DNA of 64,000 nt, taken from an uncultured Oscillospiraceae bacterium. GTDB taxonomy: Bacteria; Bacillota; Clostridia; Oscillospirales; Oscillospiraceae. The notes under the pieces were generated by a model. That model worked only from the letters and a program-made list of their open reading frames with translations, made no database searches and had not been told where the DNA came from. Below are positions 9,799 to 18,989 of this stretch, one piece after another. Made by a program: the position numbers and the translations under genes. Numbering within the stretch: the first letter of the stretch is position 1; each line of letters starts with the position of its first letter. The stretch covers positions 41,533-105,532 of the forward strand of contig CATABD010000001.1 of the NCBI GenBank assembly GCA_949494735.1, written 5' to 3'.

Positions 9799-10174
9799 CA
9801 TGTTTTTGCCCTTTTGGGCAATGAAACCTAGTGCCAAAGTGCTGGTAAAATATTCCGAATACTCCTTATTTTCCAGATTCTTCAAGGTGTTTCCACCTGA
9901 CGGATTGCCTGCCCACAATATATAGTATGCGTGGTCTGCCCACCCCAATCCCTACCCCTCAGCGGGTGAAAGCTGGAGGCAAAACCACTCCGCAGGCACA
10001 AAGCCGAACCCTTGCCACAGCCTTTTTTCACCCGGAACCCCCCATCAATTGATGTCCATCCCTCAGCTTACTCGTGTACGTTACAGGGACTTGCAAAACC
10101 TCTGCACATGTCCCCGCATGTTTACCCGGAGCCATATATTCTTTGTCACACTCCATGAGATGTAAAGACATGTG

Positions 10175-10211
10175 AAAAAGCCTGCCGAACAAATTTCAGC
10201 AGGCTTTTTCC
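10175..10211. terminator. Bidirectional rho-independent terminator after uxaA
   Basis: gaaaaagcctgc-cgaacaaattt-cagcaggctttttc: stem with T/A tracts on both strands. Confidence 0.85.
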
Positions 10212-10220
10212 CGGCTTGTT

Positions 10221-11699
10221 TCAGAGCACCACGCCGTCCTTGAAAATGGAAATCTCCCGGAAGCCCTGTTCCTCCGCGCGGGTGGGCTTGCCGCTTGCCA
10301 CCTCCAGCACAAAGTCCAGCAGCCGGTCCCCGGCGCCGTCCAGGCTCTCCCCTTGGGCCACGGTTCCGGCGTTAAAGTCGATCCAGTTCCCCTTTTTCTC
10401 AAACAGGGGGGTGTTGGTGGAAATCTTCACCGTGGGGGCGGGGGCCCCGAAGGGCGTCCCCCGGCCTGTGGTGAACAGGATCAGGTGGGCCCCCGCCGCC
10501 GTCAGGGCGGTGGCGGACACCAGGTCGTTGCCCGGGCCGGACAGCAGGTTGAGGCCCTTTTTCACCACTGCCCCGCCGTAGTCCAGCACGTCCACAATCT
10601 GGGCGCTGCCCCCCTTCTGGACGCAGCCGCAGGATTTGTCCTCCAGCGTGGTAATGCCCCCGGCCTTGTTGCCGGGGCTGGGGTTCTCGTACACCACCTG
10701 GTTGTGGGAGGTGAAGTAGCCCTTGAAGTCCTCAATCATCTTCACCGCCTTGCGGAACACCGCTTCGTCCCGGCACCGCTCAAAGAGGATGGACTCCGCG
10801 CCGAACATCTCGGGCACCTCGGTGAGCACCGTAGAGCCCCCCAGGGCGATGAGCCGGTCGGAGAACCGGCCTACGGTGGGGTTGGCGGTGATGCCGGACA
10901 GGCCGTCCGACCCGCCACACTTCATGCCCACCACCAGCTCCGACGCGGGGAGTTCCTCCCTTCGGAAGCCCCCGGCGTAGTCCGCCAGCTCCTTCAGCAG
11001 CGCGGAGCCCGCCGCGATCTCGTCGGGGACCTCCTGGCAGACCAGGAACTTCACCCGGTTTTCGTCATAGGGCCCCAGCTCCGCCTTGAACTGCTCCTGG
11101 GTCAGGTTCTCGCACCCCAGGCCCAGCACCAGCACGCCCCCGGCGTTGGGGTGGCGGGCTAGGGCGGCCAGCAGCCTGCGGGTCTGGGCATGGTCATCCC
11201 CCATCTGGCTGCACCCGAAGGGATGGGGAAAGGTGTAAAGCCCTTCCACCGTACCCTGAACCAGGTGCTGGTTTTCCCGCACCAGCCGCTGGGCAATGGA
11301 ATTGACGCAACCCACGGTGGGGATAATCCACAGCTCGTTGCGGATGGCCGCCCGGCCATCCAGCCGCCGGTAGCCCCGGAAGGTTCGGGGCTTTACACTG
11401 GACAGCTCATAGGTTTTGTGGTCATAGCGGTATTCCCCGCCCTCGGACAGCCCCGTGCGCACATTGTGGACGTGGACCCAGGCCCCGGGGGCGATATCCG
11501 CCTTAGCCGTGCCAATGGCGCAGCCGTACTTCATGACCGCTTCCCCGGCGGAGATGGGGGTCAGGGCAATTTTATGGCCCCGCTGGATATCCTCGGCAGC
11601 GGCAAACTCCAGTCCGTCCACGGACAGTCCCTCGCCCTGGGCCACGTCCTCCAGGGCCACCGCCACGTTATCCCGGGGGTGAAGGCGGATGACTTTCAT
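10221..11699 (-). CDS. uxaA: Altronate dehydratase UxaA
   Basis: 492 aa; SAF N-terminus MKVIRLHPRDNVAVALEDV, TFRGYRRLDGRAAIRNELWIIPTVGCVN, HPFGCSQMGDD, KCGGSDGLSGITANPTVGRFSD. Confidence 0.93.
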   Translation of the reverse strand: MKVIRLHPRDNVAVALEDVAQGEGLSVDGLEFAAAEDIQRGHKIALTPISAGEAVMKYGCAIGTAKADIAPGAWVHVHNVRTGLSEGGEYRYDHKTYELSSVKPRTFRGYRRLDGRAAIRNELWIIPTVGCVNSIAQRLVRENQHLVQGTVEGLYTFPHPFGCSQMGDDHAQTRRLLAALARHPNAGGVLVLGLGCENLTQEQFKAELGPYDENRVKFLVCQEVPDEIAAGSALLKELADYAGGFRREELPASELVVGMKCGGSDGLSGITANPTVGRFSDRLIALGGSTVLTEVPEMFGAESILFERCRDEAVFRKAVKMIEDFKGYFTSHNQVVYENPSPGNKAGGITTLEDKSCGCVQKGGSAQIVDVLDYGGAVVKKGLNLLSGPGNDLVSATALTAAGAHLILFTTGRGTPFGAPAPTVKISTNTPLFEKKGNWIDFNAGTVAQGESLDGAGDRLLDFVLEVASGKPTRAEEQGFREISIFKDGVVL

Positions 11700-11711
11700 C
11701 TCCGTTCCCCC

Positions 11712-13205
11712 TCACAGGCAGGCGGCAAAGGCCGCCTTGGCCCCCTGCTCCCGGATGAGCTTCAGCCCCGAGACAACCGCTGCCTCAAAGCCGTCCACCT
11801 CCGTCAGGTCCCGACCCCACATCCGCTCATTGGTCATCACGGCATGAACCAGCTCCTCCGGGCTGTCACCCCGGTGCTCATAATAGAACTCCAGCACCCA
11901 GCGGTCATCGGAGCAGACGTACTCGTTCCCCTTGGGGCGGCGGCACACCAGCCCCTTGTCGTCCAGCCTCTGGACATCGCCGGAGAAGAAGGCGATGTAG
12001 GCGGCGAAGCTCATGGTAAGGCAGGGGGGCAGCTCCCCCTTGGCCTCCATATACTCTAAGAAGGAGGGCATGTTCCGCGACCGCCACTTGGAGGTGGAGT
12101 TCAGGGAGATGGACATCAGCTCGTGATCCACAAAGGGGTTGTTGAATCGGTCCTGGACGGCGCCGGCGAAGTCCTCCAGATCCTTTTTATCCAGGGGAAG
12201 GGTGGGGATGACCTCCTCATAGAGCATTTTGTTCATAAAGTCCCGCAGCGTATCGTCCTGCATACAGTCCCGCACAATGTCGAAGCCCGCCAGGTAGGCC
12301 CCCAGCACAAAGCCGGTGTGGGCGCCGTTCAGGATGCGCACCTTGCGCTTTTTATAGGGGGTCACATCGGGCACCACCGGGCAGTTGAGCCCCGCCTTTT
12401 TGAAGGGGAGCTTTTCCTCCAGCCACGCCGGCCCCTCGATATTCCACACGCCAAAGATCTCGCCCACGTCGATGAGCTGGTCGCGGTAGCCGTTGGCCTC
12501 CTCCATTTTGGCCGCCTCGGCGGGGTCCTTCACCCGGCCGGGGACAATACGGTCCACCAGGGTGGAGCAGAAGGTGCAGTCCTCGTTGACGTACTTTTTG
12601 AAGCCGTCCCCCAGCCCCCACTGGTCCACATACTGGTTGACGCACTTGAGCAGCTCCATTCCGTTGTTGTCAATGAGCTCGCAGGACAGGATGACCAGCC
12701 CCGGCTTGCCAGCCTGCCAGCGCTTATATAGTACCTGGGTGAGCTTGCCGGGGAAGGAGGAGGCGGGCACGTCGTCCAATTGGCAGGCGCTCTCGTAGAC
12801 GATGCCCGCCTCGGTGGTGTTGGACACCACGTACTCCAGGCTGTCCGAGACAGCCACCTCCATCATGGCGTCGAAGTCCGCCTTCTCGTAGGGGTTGAGG
12901 CAGCGGGACACGGAAGAAATGACCCGCTTTTTGTCCACCCGCCCGCCGTTCTCCCTGCCCCGGAGGTAGAGGGTGTACAGCCCCTGCTGGTCGTTGATGA
13001 GCCCCGACAGGCCGGGGGCAATGGGCTGCACCAGCACGCACTTGCCGTTCCACCCCGCCTTCTCGTTGGACACATCGAACCAGTAATTCACAAAGGCCCG
13101 CAGAAAGTTCCCCTCGCCGAACTGGAGCACCTTTTCCGGCGCGTCCTTCAGCAAATATCCCTGATAGCCCAGCTTCTCCAGGGTCTCGTAGCTCAGTTTT
13201 TCCAT
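11712..13205 (-). CDS. uxaB: Tagaturonate reductase (altronate oxidoreductase) UxaB
   Basis: VLQFGEGNFLRAFVNYWFD, RILNGAHTGFVLGAYLAGFDIVRDCMQD; mannitol dehydrogenase family next to uxaA. Confidence 0.9.
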   Translation of the reverse strand: MEKLSYETLEKLGYQGYLLKDAPEKVLQFGEGNFLRAFVNYWFDVSNEKAGWNGKCVLVQPIAPGLSGLINDQQGLYTLYLRGRENGGRVDKKRVISSVSRCLNPYEKADFDAMMEVAVSDSLEYVVSNTTEAGIVYESACQLDDVPASSFPGKLTQVLYKRWQAGKPGLVILSCELIDNNGMELLKCVNQYVDQWGLGDGFKKYVNEDCTFCSTLVDRIVPGRVKDPAEAAKMEEANGYRDQLIDVGEIFGVWNIEGPAWLEEKLPFKKAGLNCPVVPDVTPYKKRKVRILNGAHTGFVLGAYLAGFDIVRDCMQDDTLRDFMNKMLYEEVIPTLPLDKKDLEDFAGAVQDRFNNPFVDHELMSISLNSTSKWRSRNMPSFLEYMEAKGELPPCLTMSFAAYIAFFSGDVQRLDDKGLVCRRPKGNEYVCSDDRWVLEFYYEHRGDSPEELVHAVMTNERMWGRDLTEVDGFEAAVVSGLKLIREQGAKAAFAACL

Positions 13206-13223
13206 ACTTGCTCTCCCTTTCGG

Positions 13224-14435
13224 TCAATTCGTTTTATTTTCCCGTGCGTCCATCCGCTTTACGCTGAGTACGCTGAGCACGATGCTCAGCAGCAGCAGCG
13301 CGGTGAGCACGGCCACCAGGCCCATACCCGCCTGGATGCCCGCCCGCTCGGCCACCTGGCCCACCAGGAAGGGGGTGATGATGCCCCCCACGCTGCCGGT
13401 GAAGATCATGATGCTGCACCCCAGGTCGTTGCCCCGGATGCAGTCGCTGCCGAAGGCGAAGGCAGTGGGGTAGATGGTAGCCATAAACAGGCCCACCCCC
13501 ACCAGGCCCAGGATGATGGGCGCCGGAGTGCGGCTGAAGAACATCACCAGGAAGCAGGCAAAGAAGCCCGCCCCGTCCAGCAGCAGCAGCTTATTCCGGG
13601 ATACCTTGCCGGTGATGGCCGCGCCGATCATCCGCCCGATGAAGATGACCAGCCACAAAAGGCTGTTCATCAGCTGGGACCAGCTGGCGTCCAGGATGCC
13701 CATGTCCTGGAAGTAGGTCACCAGCCAGCCCACAATGGCGTACTCCGCCGAGATGTAGAACAGCAGCATGGCGCTGCCCAGCCAGAACTGCTTCACCTTG
13801 AGGAAGCTGCGATCCGCGGAACGCACCCCCTTCCGGGGGGGCTCGGCGGGCAGGGGCATTCTGGCGTATACGATAAGCTGGCTCAGACACACCAGGCACA
13901 AAAGCCCCGCCATCAGCCGCCAGCCGAAGCCGGGCCACCGCCCCGCGCAGAATACCAGCAGCAGCGGCGAGAGCAGCGCCCCCACCGCGAAGCAGCCGTG
14001 GAGCAGGTTATACCCCCGGGTGGCCTTGTCACCGGGGAGGGTGGAGATCATGGTGTTGGCGAAGTTGGAATTTCCCCCCCGGGCCACCCCCGTCATCAGG
14101 AAGGCGGCCACCAGCAGCGGCGCGGCCCCCAGCCCGGCGGCAAAGATGAGGTAGGCCACCATCATCCACACCGCCGTGGCCAGCACCGCCCGCCGCCGCC
14201 CCAGCCACAGGGGCAGGAACCCCGCCAGCAGCACCGAGATCAGGTTCCCCACCGACTGGCAGCTGAGCAGCACGCCCGACAGGTCGTAGCTGAAGCCGTA
14301 GGTCTCCCGCAGGAAGGGGATGAAGGACCCCAGGGGCTGGGACGCCGCCCCGCTGACAAAAAAGCTGAACAGGACGCAGCACAGCAGCTGGTCCTGCCGC
14401 CGCTCCGCCTGGGTCTTTGCCGCCGCCGCGCTCAC
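13224..14435 (-). CDS. MFS transporter, probably hexuronate or hexuronate-derived substrate
   Basis: 12-TM-like 403 aa protein (LLCCVLFSFFVSGAASQPLGSFIPFLRETYGFSYDLSGVLLSCQSVGNL) inside the uxa operon. Confidence 0.75.
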   Translation of the reverse strand: MSAAAAKTQAERRQDQLLCCVLFSFFVSGAASQPLGSFIPFLRETYGFSYDLSGVLLSCQSVGNLISVLLAGFLPLWLGRRRAVLATAVWMMVAYLIFAAGLGAAPLLVAAFLMTGVARGGNSNFANTMISTLPGDKATRGYNLLHGCFAVGALLSPLLLVFCAGRWPGFGWRLMAGLLCLVCLSQLIVYARMPLPAEPPRKGVRSADRSFLKVKQFWLGSAMLLFYISAEYAIVGWLVTYFQDMGILDASWSQLMNSLLWLVIFIGRMIGAAITGKVSRNKLLLLDGAGFFACFLVMFFSRTPAPIILGLVGVGLFMATIYPTAFAFGSDCIRGNDLGCSIMIFTGSVGGIITPFLVGQVAERAGIQAGMGLVAVLTALLLLSIVLSVLSVKRMDARENKTN

Positions 14436-15865
14436 AGGGCGAAGTACCGGGCGGCGTTGTTGTAGCAGATGCCCTCCACGATCTTCTTCAGGGGCGCCTC
14501 ACAGTTGGGGTACTCGCCGTTTTCCACCCACTCGCCGATGAGATTGCACAGAATGCGGCGGAAGTAGTCGTGCCGGGCATAGGAGAGGAAGGAACGGGAG
14601 TCGGTGAGCATGCCCACGAAATTGCCCAGCAGCCCCAGGTTGGCCAGCGACTTCATCTGGGCCTCCATTCCGGACCTGGTGTCGTTAAACCACCAGGCGG
14701 AGCCGTGCTGGAGCTTGCCGGGCAGCTCGTCGGACTGGAAGCAGCCCAAGATGGTGCCCAGCTGCTCGTTGTCGGCGGGGTTCAGGGAGTAGAGGATGGT
14801 CTTGGGGCAGCGGCCCTCGGCGTCCAGGGCGGAGAGCAGACGGGCCACGGCCTCGCCGCAGGTGTTCTGGGAGATGGCGTCGAAGCCGGTGTCCGGCCCC
14901 ATCTTGGCGTACATCCGCTCGTTCATGTTGCGCATGCAGGAGTAGTGCAGCTGCATGGCGATGTTCAGCCGGTGGTACTCCCGGCCCAGGTGGAGCAGAA
15001 TGGCGGTCTGGTAGCGCTCGGCGTCCTTGGTGCCCAGCTCTTCGCCCGCCATGGCCTTTTGGAACGCCTCGTTGGCCTTCTTGGGGGACGCGGGCCGGAA
15101 GGGCACATAGTCCAGGCCGTGGTCGCTGGCCCGGCAGCCCAGCTTGTGGAAAAACTCCAGGCGCTGGGTCAGGGCGGCGCAAACGTCCTCCACGCTGTCC
15201 AGGCTGTCCTTGCCCACGCTGGCGGCCAGCTTGCCGATATACTCCGCGAAGCCGGGCTTGTTGATGTTGATGGCCTTGTCCGGGCGGAAGGAGGGGCACA
15301 CCTTCACGCTGATGGTGGGGTCTGCGGCGATTTTCTCATGCCACTCCAGGGAATCGACGGGGTCGTCGGTGGTGCCCACCATGGCCACGTTGGCCTTTTT
15401 GATGATGCCGCGGACGGTGAGGTCCGGGTCGTGGCGCAGCTTTTCGTTGCAGAAATCCCAGCACTCCCGGGCGGTCTCCGGGGTGAGGGGCTTGTCATAG
15501 CCGAAGAACTGCCGCAGCTCCAGGTTACACCAGTGGTACATGGGGTTGCCGATGGCCATCTCCAGGGTCTCGGCAAACTTCACGAACCGCTCAAAGCCGG
15601 GCTTGGAGCCGGTGACATACTCCTCGCCCACGCCGTTGGAGCGCATAAGGCGCCACTTGTAATGGTCGCCGAAGTAGGTGCCGTCCGGATTCTCCCCACC
15701 CAGCCACACCTGGGCCAGGTCGTCGAACCGGCGGTCCTCATAGATCTCCCTGGGGGAGATATGGCAGTGGTAGTCCACCAGGGACATATGTTCCGCGTAG
15801 TCGTGGAACAGGCGCCGGGCGGTCTCGGTGCCCAGCAGGAAATCCTTGTCCATAAATTCCTTCAT
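14432..15865 (-). CDS. uxaC: Glucuronate isomerase (uronate isomerase) UxaC
   Basis: MKEFMDKDFLLGTETARRLFHDYAEHMSLVDYHCHISPREIYEDRRFDDLAQVWLGG; start set at 15865 with upstream GGGAGGAAA. Confidence 0.94.
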   Translation of the reverse strand: MKEFMDKDFLLGTETARRLFHDYAEHMSLVDYHCHISPREIYEDRRFDDLAQVWLGGENPDGTYFGDHYKWRLMRSNGVGEEYVTGSKPGFERFVKFAETLEMAIGNPMYHWCNLELRQFFGYDKPLTPETARECWDFCNEKLRHDPDLTVRGIIKKANVAMVGTTDDPVDSLEWHEKIAADPTISVKVCPSFRPDKAININKPGFAEYIGKLAASVGKDSLDSVEDVCAALTQRLEFFHKLGCRASDHGLDYVPFRPASPKKANEAFQKAMAGEELGTKDAERYQTAILLHLGREYHRLNIAMQLHYSCMRNMNERMYAKMGPDTGFDAISQNTCGEAVARLLSALDAEGRCPKTILYSLNPADNEQLGTILGCFQSDELPGKLQHGSAWWFNDTRSGMEAQMKSLANLGLLGNFVGMLTDSRSFLSYARHDYFRRILCNLIGEWVENGEYPNCEAPLKKIVEGICYNNAARYFAL

Positions 15866-16013
15866 GACGTTTCCTCCCATTATAAAAATACGGCGGCCGC
15901 CCGCCCTGTCAGGAACGGACGGCCTCCCTTTTGGTTCGGCGTTTGTGATTGCCTGGTTTATGTATTGAGCGCGCTCCGACCCACCCGGGCCTGCGCGCCT
16001 GCCCTCGCGCTTC

Positions 16014-17042
16014 TTACCGCTGAATCCGCCCGGAGCCGTCTCCGCCGGCCAGCTTCTCCACCTCGGCCACGGTGACCATGTTGTAGTCGCCCTCAATGGA
16101 GTGCTTCAGGGCGGAGGCCGCCACCGCGAACTCCACCGCCGCCTGGGTGGACTTGCCGGTGAGCAGGGAGTAGATCAGCCCGCCGCCGAAGCTGTCGCCG
16201 CCGCCCACCCGGTCGATGATGTGCAGCTCGTACTTCTTGGAGAAGCAATACTCATTGGACGCCACGTCGTACAGCATGGCGCTCCAGCCGTTGTCAAAAG
16301 CGGAGTGGGACTCCCGGAGGGTGATGGCCACCTTCTCGAAGCCGAACTTGTCCGCCAGCTGCTTGGCCACGGACTTGTAGCCCTCGTGGTTGAGCTCGCC
16401 GCCGTAGATATCCGTGTTCTCCGCCTCGATGCCGAACACGTCCTTGGCGTCCTCCTCGTTGGAGATGCACACGTCCACGTACTGGCACAGCTCAGTCATG
16501 GCGGCCCGGGCCTGCTCCCGGGTCCACAGCTTGCCCCGGTAGTTCAGGTCGCAGGAGATCTTGACGTTGTGGGCCTTCGCCGCCTTGCAGGCCTCCTTGC
16601 AGATCTCCACCACGTTGGGCCCCAGGGCCGGGGTGATGCCGGTAAAGTGGAACCAGTCCACGCCCTCAAAAATCTTGTCCCAGTCGAAGTCGGCGGCAGT
16701 GGCCTCCTGGATGGCGGAGTGGGCCCGGTCGTAGATGCAGACGGAGCCGCGCTGGGAGGCGCCCTTCTCGTTGAAATAAATCCCCACCCGGTCGCCGCCC
16801 CGGACGATCATGCTGGTGTCCACGCCGTAGCGGCGCAGGGAGTTCACCGCCGCCTGCCCGATGGCATGGGCGGGCAGCTTGGTGACATAGGCTGCGTCCA
16901 GGCCGTAGTTGGCCAGGGATACGGCCACGTTGGCCTCGCCGCCGCCGAAGGTGAATTCCAGGTGGTCGGCCTGGACAAAGCGCTCATAGTTGTAGGGCTG
17001 AAGCCGGATCATCAGCTCGCCGAAGGTGACTACTTTAGACAT
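16014..17042 (-). CDS. kdgK: 2-dehydro-3-deoxygluconokinase (PfkB family)
   Basis: MSKVVTFGELMIRLQPYNYERFVQADHLEFTFGGGEANVAVSLANYG...DRVGGGDSFGGGLIYSLL. Confidence 0.88.
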   Translation of the reverse strand: MSKVVTFGELMIRLQPYNYERFVQADHLEFTFGGGEANVAVSLANYGLDAAYVTKLPAHAIGQAAVNSLRRYGVDTSMIVRGGDRVGIYFNEKGASQRGSVCIYDRAHSAIQEATAADFDWDKIFEGVDWFHFTGITPALGPNVVEICKEACKAAKAHNVKISCDLNYRGKLWTREQARAAMTELCQYVDVCISNEEDAKDVFGIEAENTDIYGGELNHEGYKSVAKQLADKFGFEKVAITLRESHSAFDNGWSAMLYDVASNEYCFSKKYELHIIDRVGGGDSFGGGLIYSLLTGKSTQAAVEFAVAASALKHSIEGDYNMVTVAEVEKLAGGDGSGRIQR

Positions 17043-17081
17043 TTTATGTTCCTCCAATTACTTTAATTATAGTGGCCCGCT

Positions 17082-18044
17082 TTATTTTTGTACGAGATGG
17101 ATCGCAAAGCCGGACAGCTCCTGCTTGATGTAAATGGCCTTGGTCTTGCCCTTGGCGTCCGTCACGCGGCTTTCCTCAATGAACTCCACCCCCTGGCGGC
17201 CCAGGTGGTAGACGGCCCGGTCCACGCTGTTGGTGGCGATGGCGATATGTCCGTTGGCCCCCCGGCCGGGCTTCTTCATGCACTCCACCGCCTTGCCCGC
17301 GAAGATGGAGGAATTGCCCGCCTTGTACTCCAGGCCGAACAGGGCGCACAGGGTCTTGGCGGTCTGCCCCGCCTCGGCCTCATTCCCGCAGTTCACGCCG
17401 ATGTGGCCCAGCTGGAAGCCCAGCATGGTCTTGACCGCCTCCTTGCAGATGGCGGTGATCTCGTCCCACTTCCCGGCCTTGATGAGCTCGCTCTTACACA
17501 TCCAGGTGCCGCCCACCGCCGCGATCTGGTCGTAGCCCAGGTAATCGTTGACATTCTTGGCGTTTACGCCGCCGGTGCACATCCACTTGGCGGTCTTGAG
17601 GGCCGCGCCGATGTTCTTCAACATGGACACGCCGCCGTTGGCCTCGGCGGGGAAGAACTTGAGCATCTCGCAGCCCTGATTCATGGCCTGCTGCATCTCC
17701 CCGGCGGTGGCGGTGCCTGGCATCATGATGCCGCCCTTGTCCATGACGTGCCGGGTGACGTTGGGGTCGTAGCCGGGGGCCACAATAAAACTGGCCCCGG
17801 CGGCCATGGCCCGGTCCGCCTGCTCGCAGGTGAGTACCGTGCCCGCCCCCACCAGCATCTCGGGCACCTCCTTGACGATGGCGCGGATGGCGTCCTCGGC
17901 GGCGGCGGTGCGGAAGGTGACCTCGGCGGCGGGCAGGCCACCGTCGGCCAGGGCCCTTGCCAGGGGCACCGCCTGGGCGGCGTCCTCAATGGCGATGACG
18001 GGGATAATGCCGATCTCGTAGACCTTTTGAAGCGTGCTGTTCAT
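17082..18044 (-). CDS. kdgA: 2-dehydro-3-deoxy-phosphogluconate/4-hydroxy-2-oxoglutarate aldolase with C-terminal VOC/glyoxalase-like domain
   Basis: MNSTLQKVYEIGIIPVIAIEDAAQAVPLARALADGGLPAAEVTFRTAAAEDAIRAI...LVGAGTVLTCEQADRAMAAGASFIVAPG (KDPG aldolase), then QLGHIGVNCGNEAEAGQTAKTLCALFGLEY...VDRAVYHLGRQGVEFIEESRV (VOC-like). Confidence 0.88.
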   Translation of the reverse strand: MNSTLQKVYEIGIIPVIAIEDAAQAVPLARALADGGLPAAEVTFRTAAAEDAIRAIVKEVPEMLVGAGTVLTCEQADRAMAAGASFIVAPGYDPNVTRHVMDKGGIMMPGTATAGEMQQAMNQGCEMLKFFPAEANGGVSMLKNIGAALKTAKWMCTGGVNAKNVNDYLGYDQIAAVGGTWMCKSELIKAGKWDEITAICKEAVKTMLGFQLGHIGVNCGNEAEAGQTAKTLCALFGLEYKAGNSSIFAGKAVECMKKPGRGANGHIAIATNSVDRAVYHLGRQGVEFIEESRVTDAKGKTKAIYIKQELSGFAIHLVQK

Positions 18045-18131
18045 ATCTGCATCCCTCCATAAAATAATGTACTGGGTTGTTTTGGACGGGCTCACGCGGG
18101 GCAATCCGCTGGTGGAGGCCTTCTATCCCCT

Positions 18132-18159
18132 ATTATACATCTTGTATACTAGAATGCAA
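18132..18159 (-). promoter_or_regulatory. Promoter of kdgA-uxaA operon with embedded GntR-type operator
   Basis: Minus strand TTGCAT-16 nt-TATAAT; palindrome CTAGTATACAAG (18141-18152) lies between -35 and -10. Confidence 0.65.
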
Positions 18160-18226
18160 TTAGAGGAACCACCCAAATTGCCCCTTCTTTTTTGTGCAAT
18201 ATCGCCATTCTCCTCTGGGAAGCCCC

Positions 18227-18748
18227 TCAGCCCCGGGTCTTCCCGGGCAGGTGGGCGGTGAGGAACGTCCAAATCCGTTCGCCCTGCTCCTCGTCCCGCG
18301 GGGGAAGCAGATAGGCCCGCCGTTCATCCACGTAGACGCACAGGCACCGCCTGAGCCGCCAGGCCCCCGCCACCTGCTCCCAGGGACAGCGCTCCTCCTT
18401 CTCCCCCTGGCGGGCGCTCAGCCCCCCCTCGTCCAGCCGGATATGGTAGGCCACCGGGCTCCCCGCCGCCTTCAGCGCCTTTTCCCTGCGGCGCACCGAC
18501 AGATAAAAGGACAGCACATAGGCCGCCGGGAGCCCCAGCCCCACCACCAGCAGCACCGTGCCGATGAGCGCCGCCTGCTCCCTGCTTCCCCGCAGGGCAA
18601 AGCACACGGCGGCAAATCCCCCCATAATGAGGGCAAACAGCACCGGCCCCTTCCAGCGCTTCTGGCGGCGGAAGGTGTCGAAAAAGGCGAACTCCCGGAA
18701 CACCTCGGGGGTGACCCTGGCCTCCAGGGCCAGCGGCTCTGACTTCAT
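18227..18748 (-). CDS. Hypothetical YcxB-like membrane protein
   Basis: 173 aa, two hydrophobic segments then YHIRLDEGGLSARQGEKEERCPWEQVAGAWRLRRCLCVYVDERRAYLLPPRD, resembling YcxB-like domain. Confidence 0.5.
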   Translation of the reverse strand: MKSEPLALEARVTPEVFREFAFFDTFRRQKRWKGPVLFALIMGGFAAVCFALRGSREQAALIGTVLLVVGLGLPAAYVLSFYLSVRRREKALKAAGSPVAYHIRLDEGGLSARQGEKEERCPWEQVAGAWRLRRCLCVYVDERRAYLLPPRDEEQGERIWTFLTAHLPGKTRG

Positions 18749-18891
18749 AACGCGCCCCTCCTCCCGTTCAAACGGCCCCGCGTGCCTGTCTGCCGGCGCC
18801 CTTTCTTACATCTTTACCATTTAGCTGAGCTTTTTGCAAGATGCTCCTGCTATTTTTGACGTTGTGCACAAAAAGAGGGTCGCTTTTTTTA

Positions 18892-18932
18892 CTAGTACAC
18901 TAGTGGACAAAACCCATTCTTTGTGGTACAGT
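18892..18932 (+). promoter_or_regulatory. TRAP operon promoter region with GntR-type operator
   Basis: CTAGTACACTAG (18892-18903) abutting -35 TGGACA (18904-18909), 17 nt spacer, -10 TACAGT (18927-18932). Confidence 0.5.
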
Positions 18933-18989
18933 GGGTGTCGGAAGGCGAAACCCCTAAGATGCCACAATGATTTTAAGGAGGATTTCAAA

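Noticed and set aside
9697-9948. 83 aa minus-strand ORF upstream of flgB
   Set aside because: Crosses the predicted flagellar promoter and lacks RBS; probably not translated.
9870-10045. Possible 6S RNA, c-di-GMP or c-di-AMP riboswitch
   Set aside because: Fragments such as ggcaaaacc...caaagcc superficially resemble GEMM-I, but required stems and tetraloop do not form; no known class fitted by eye.
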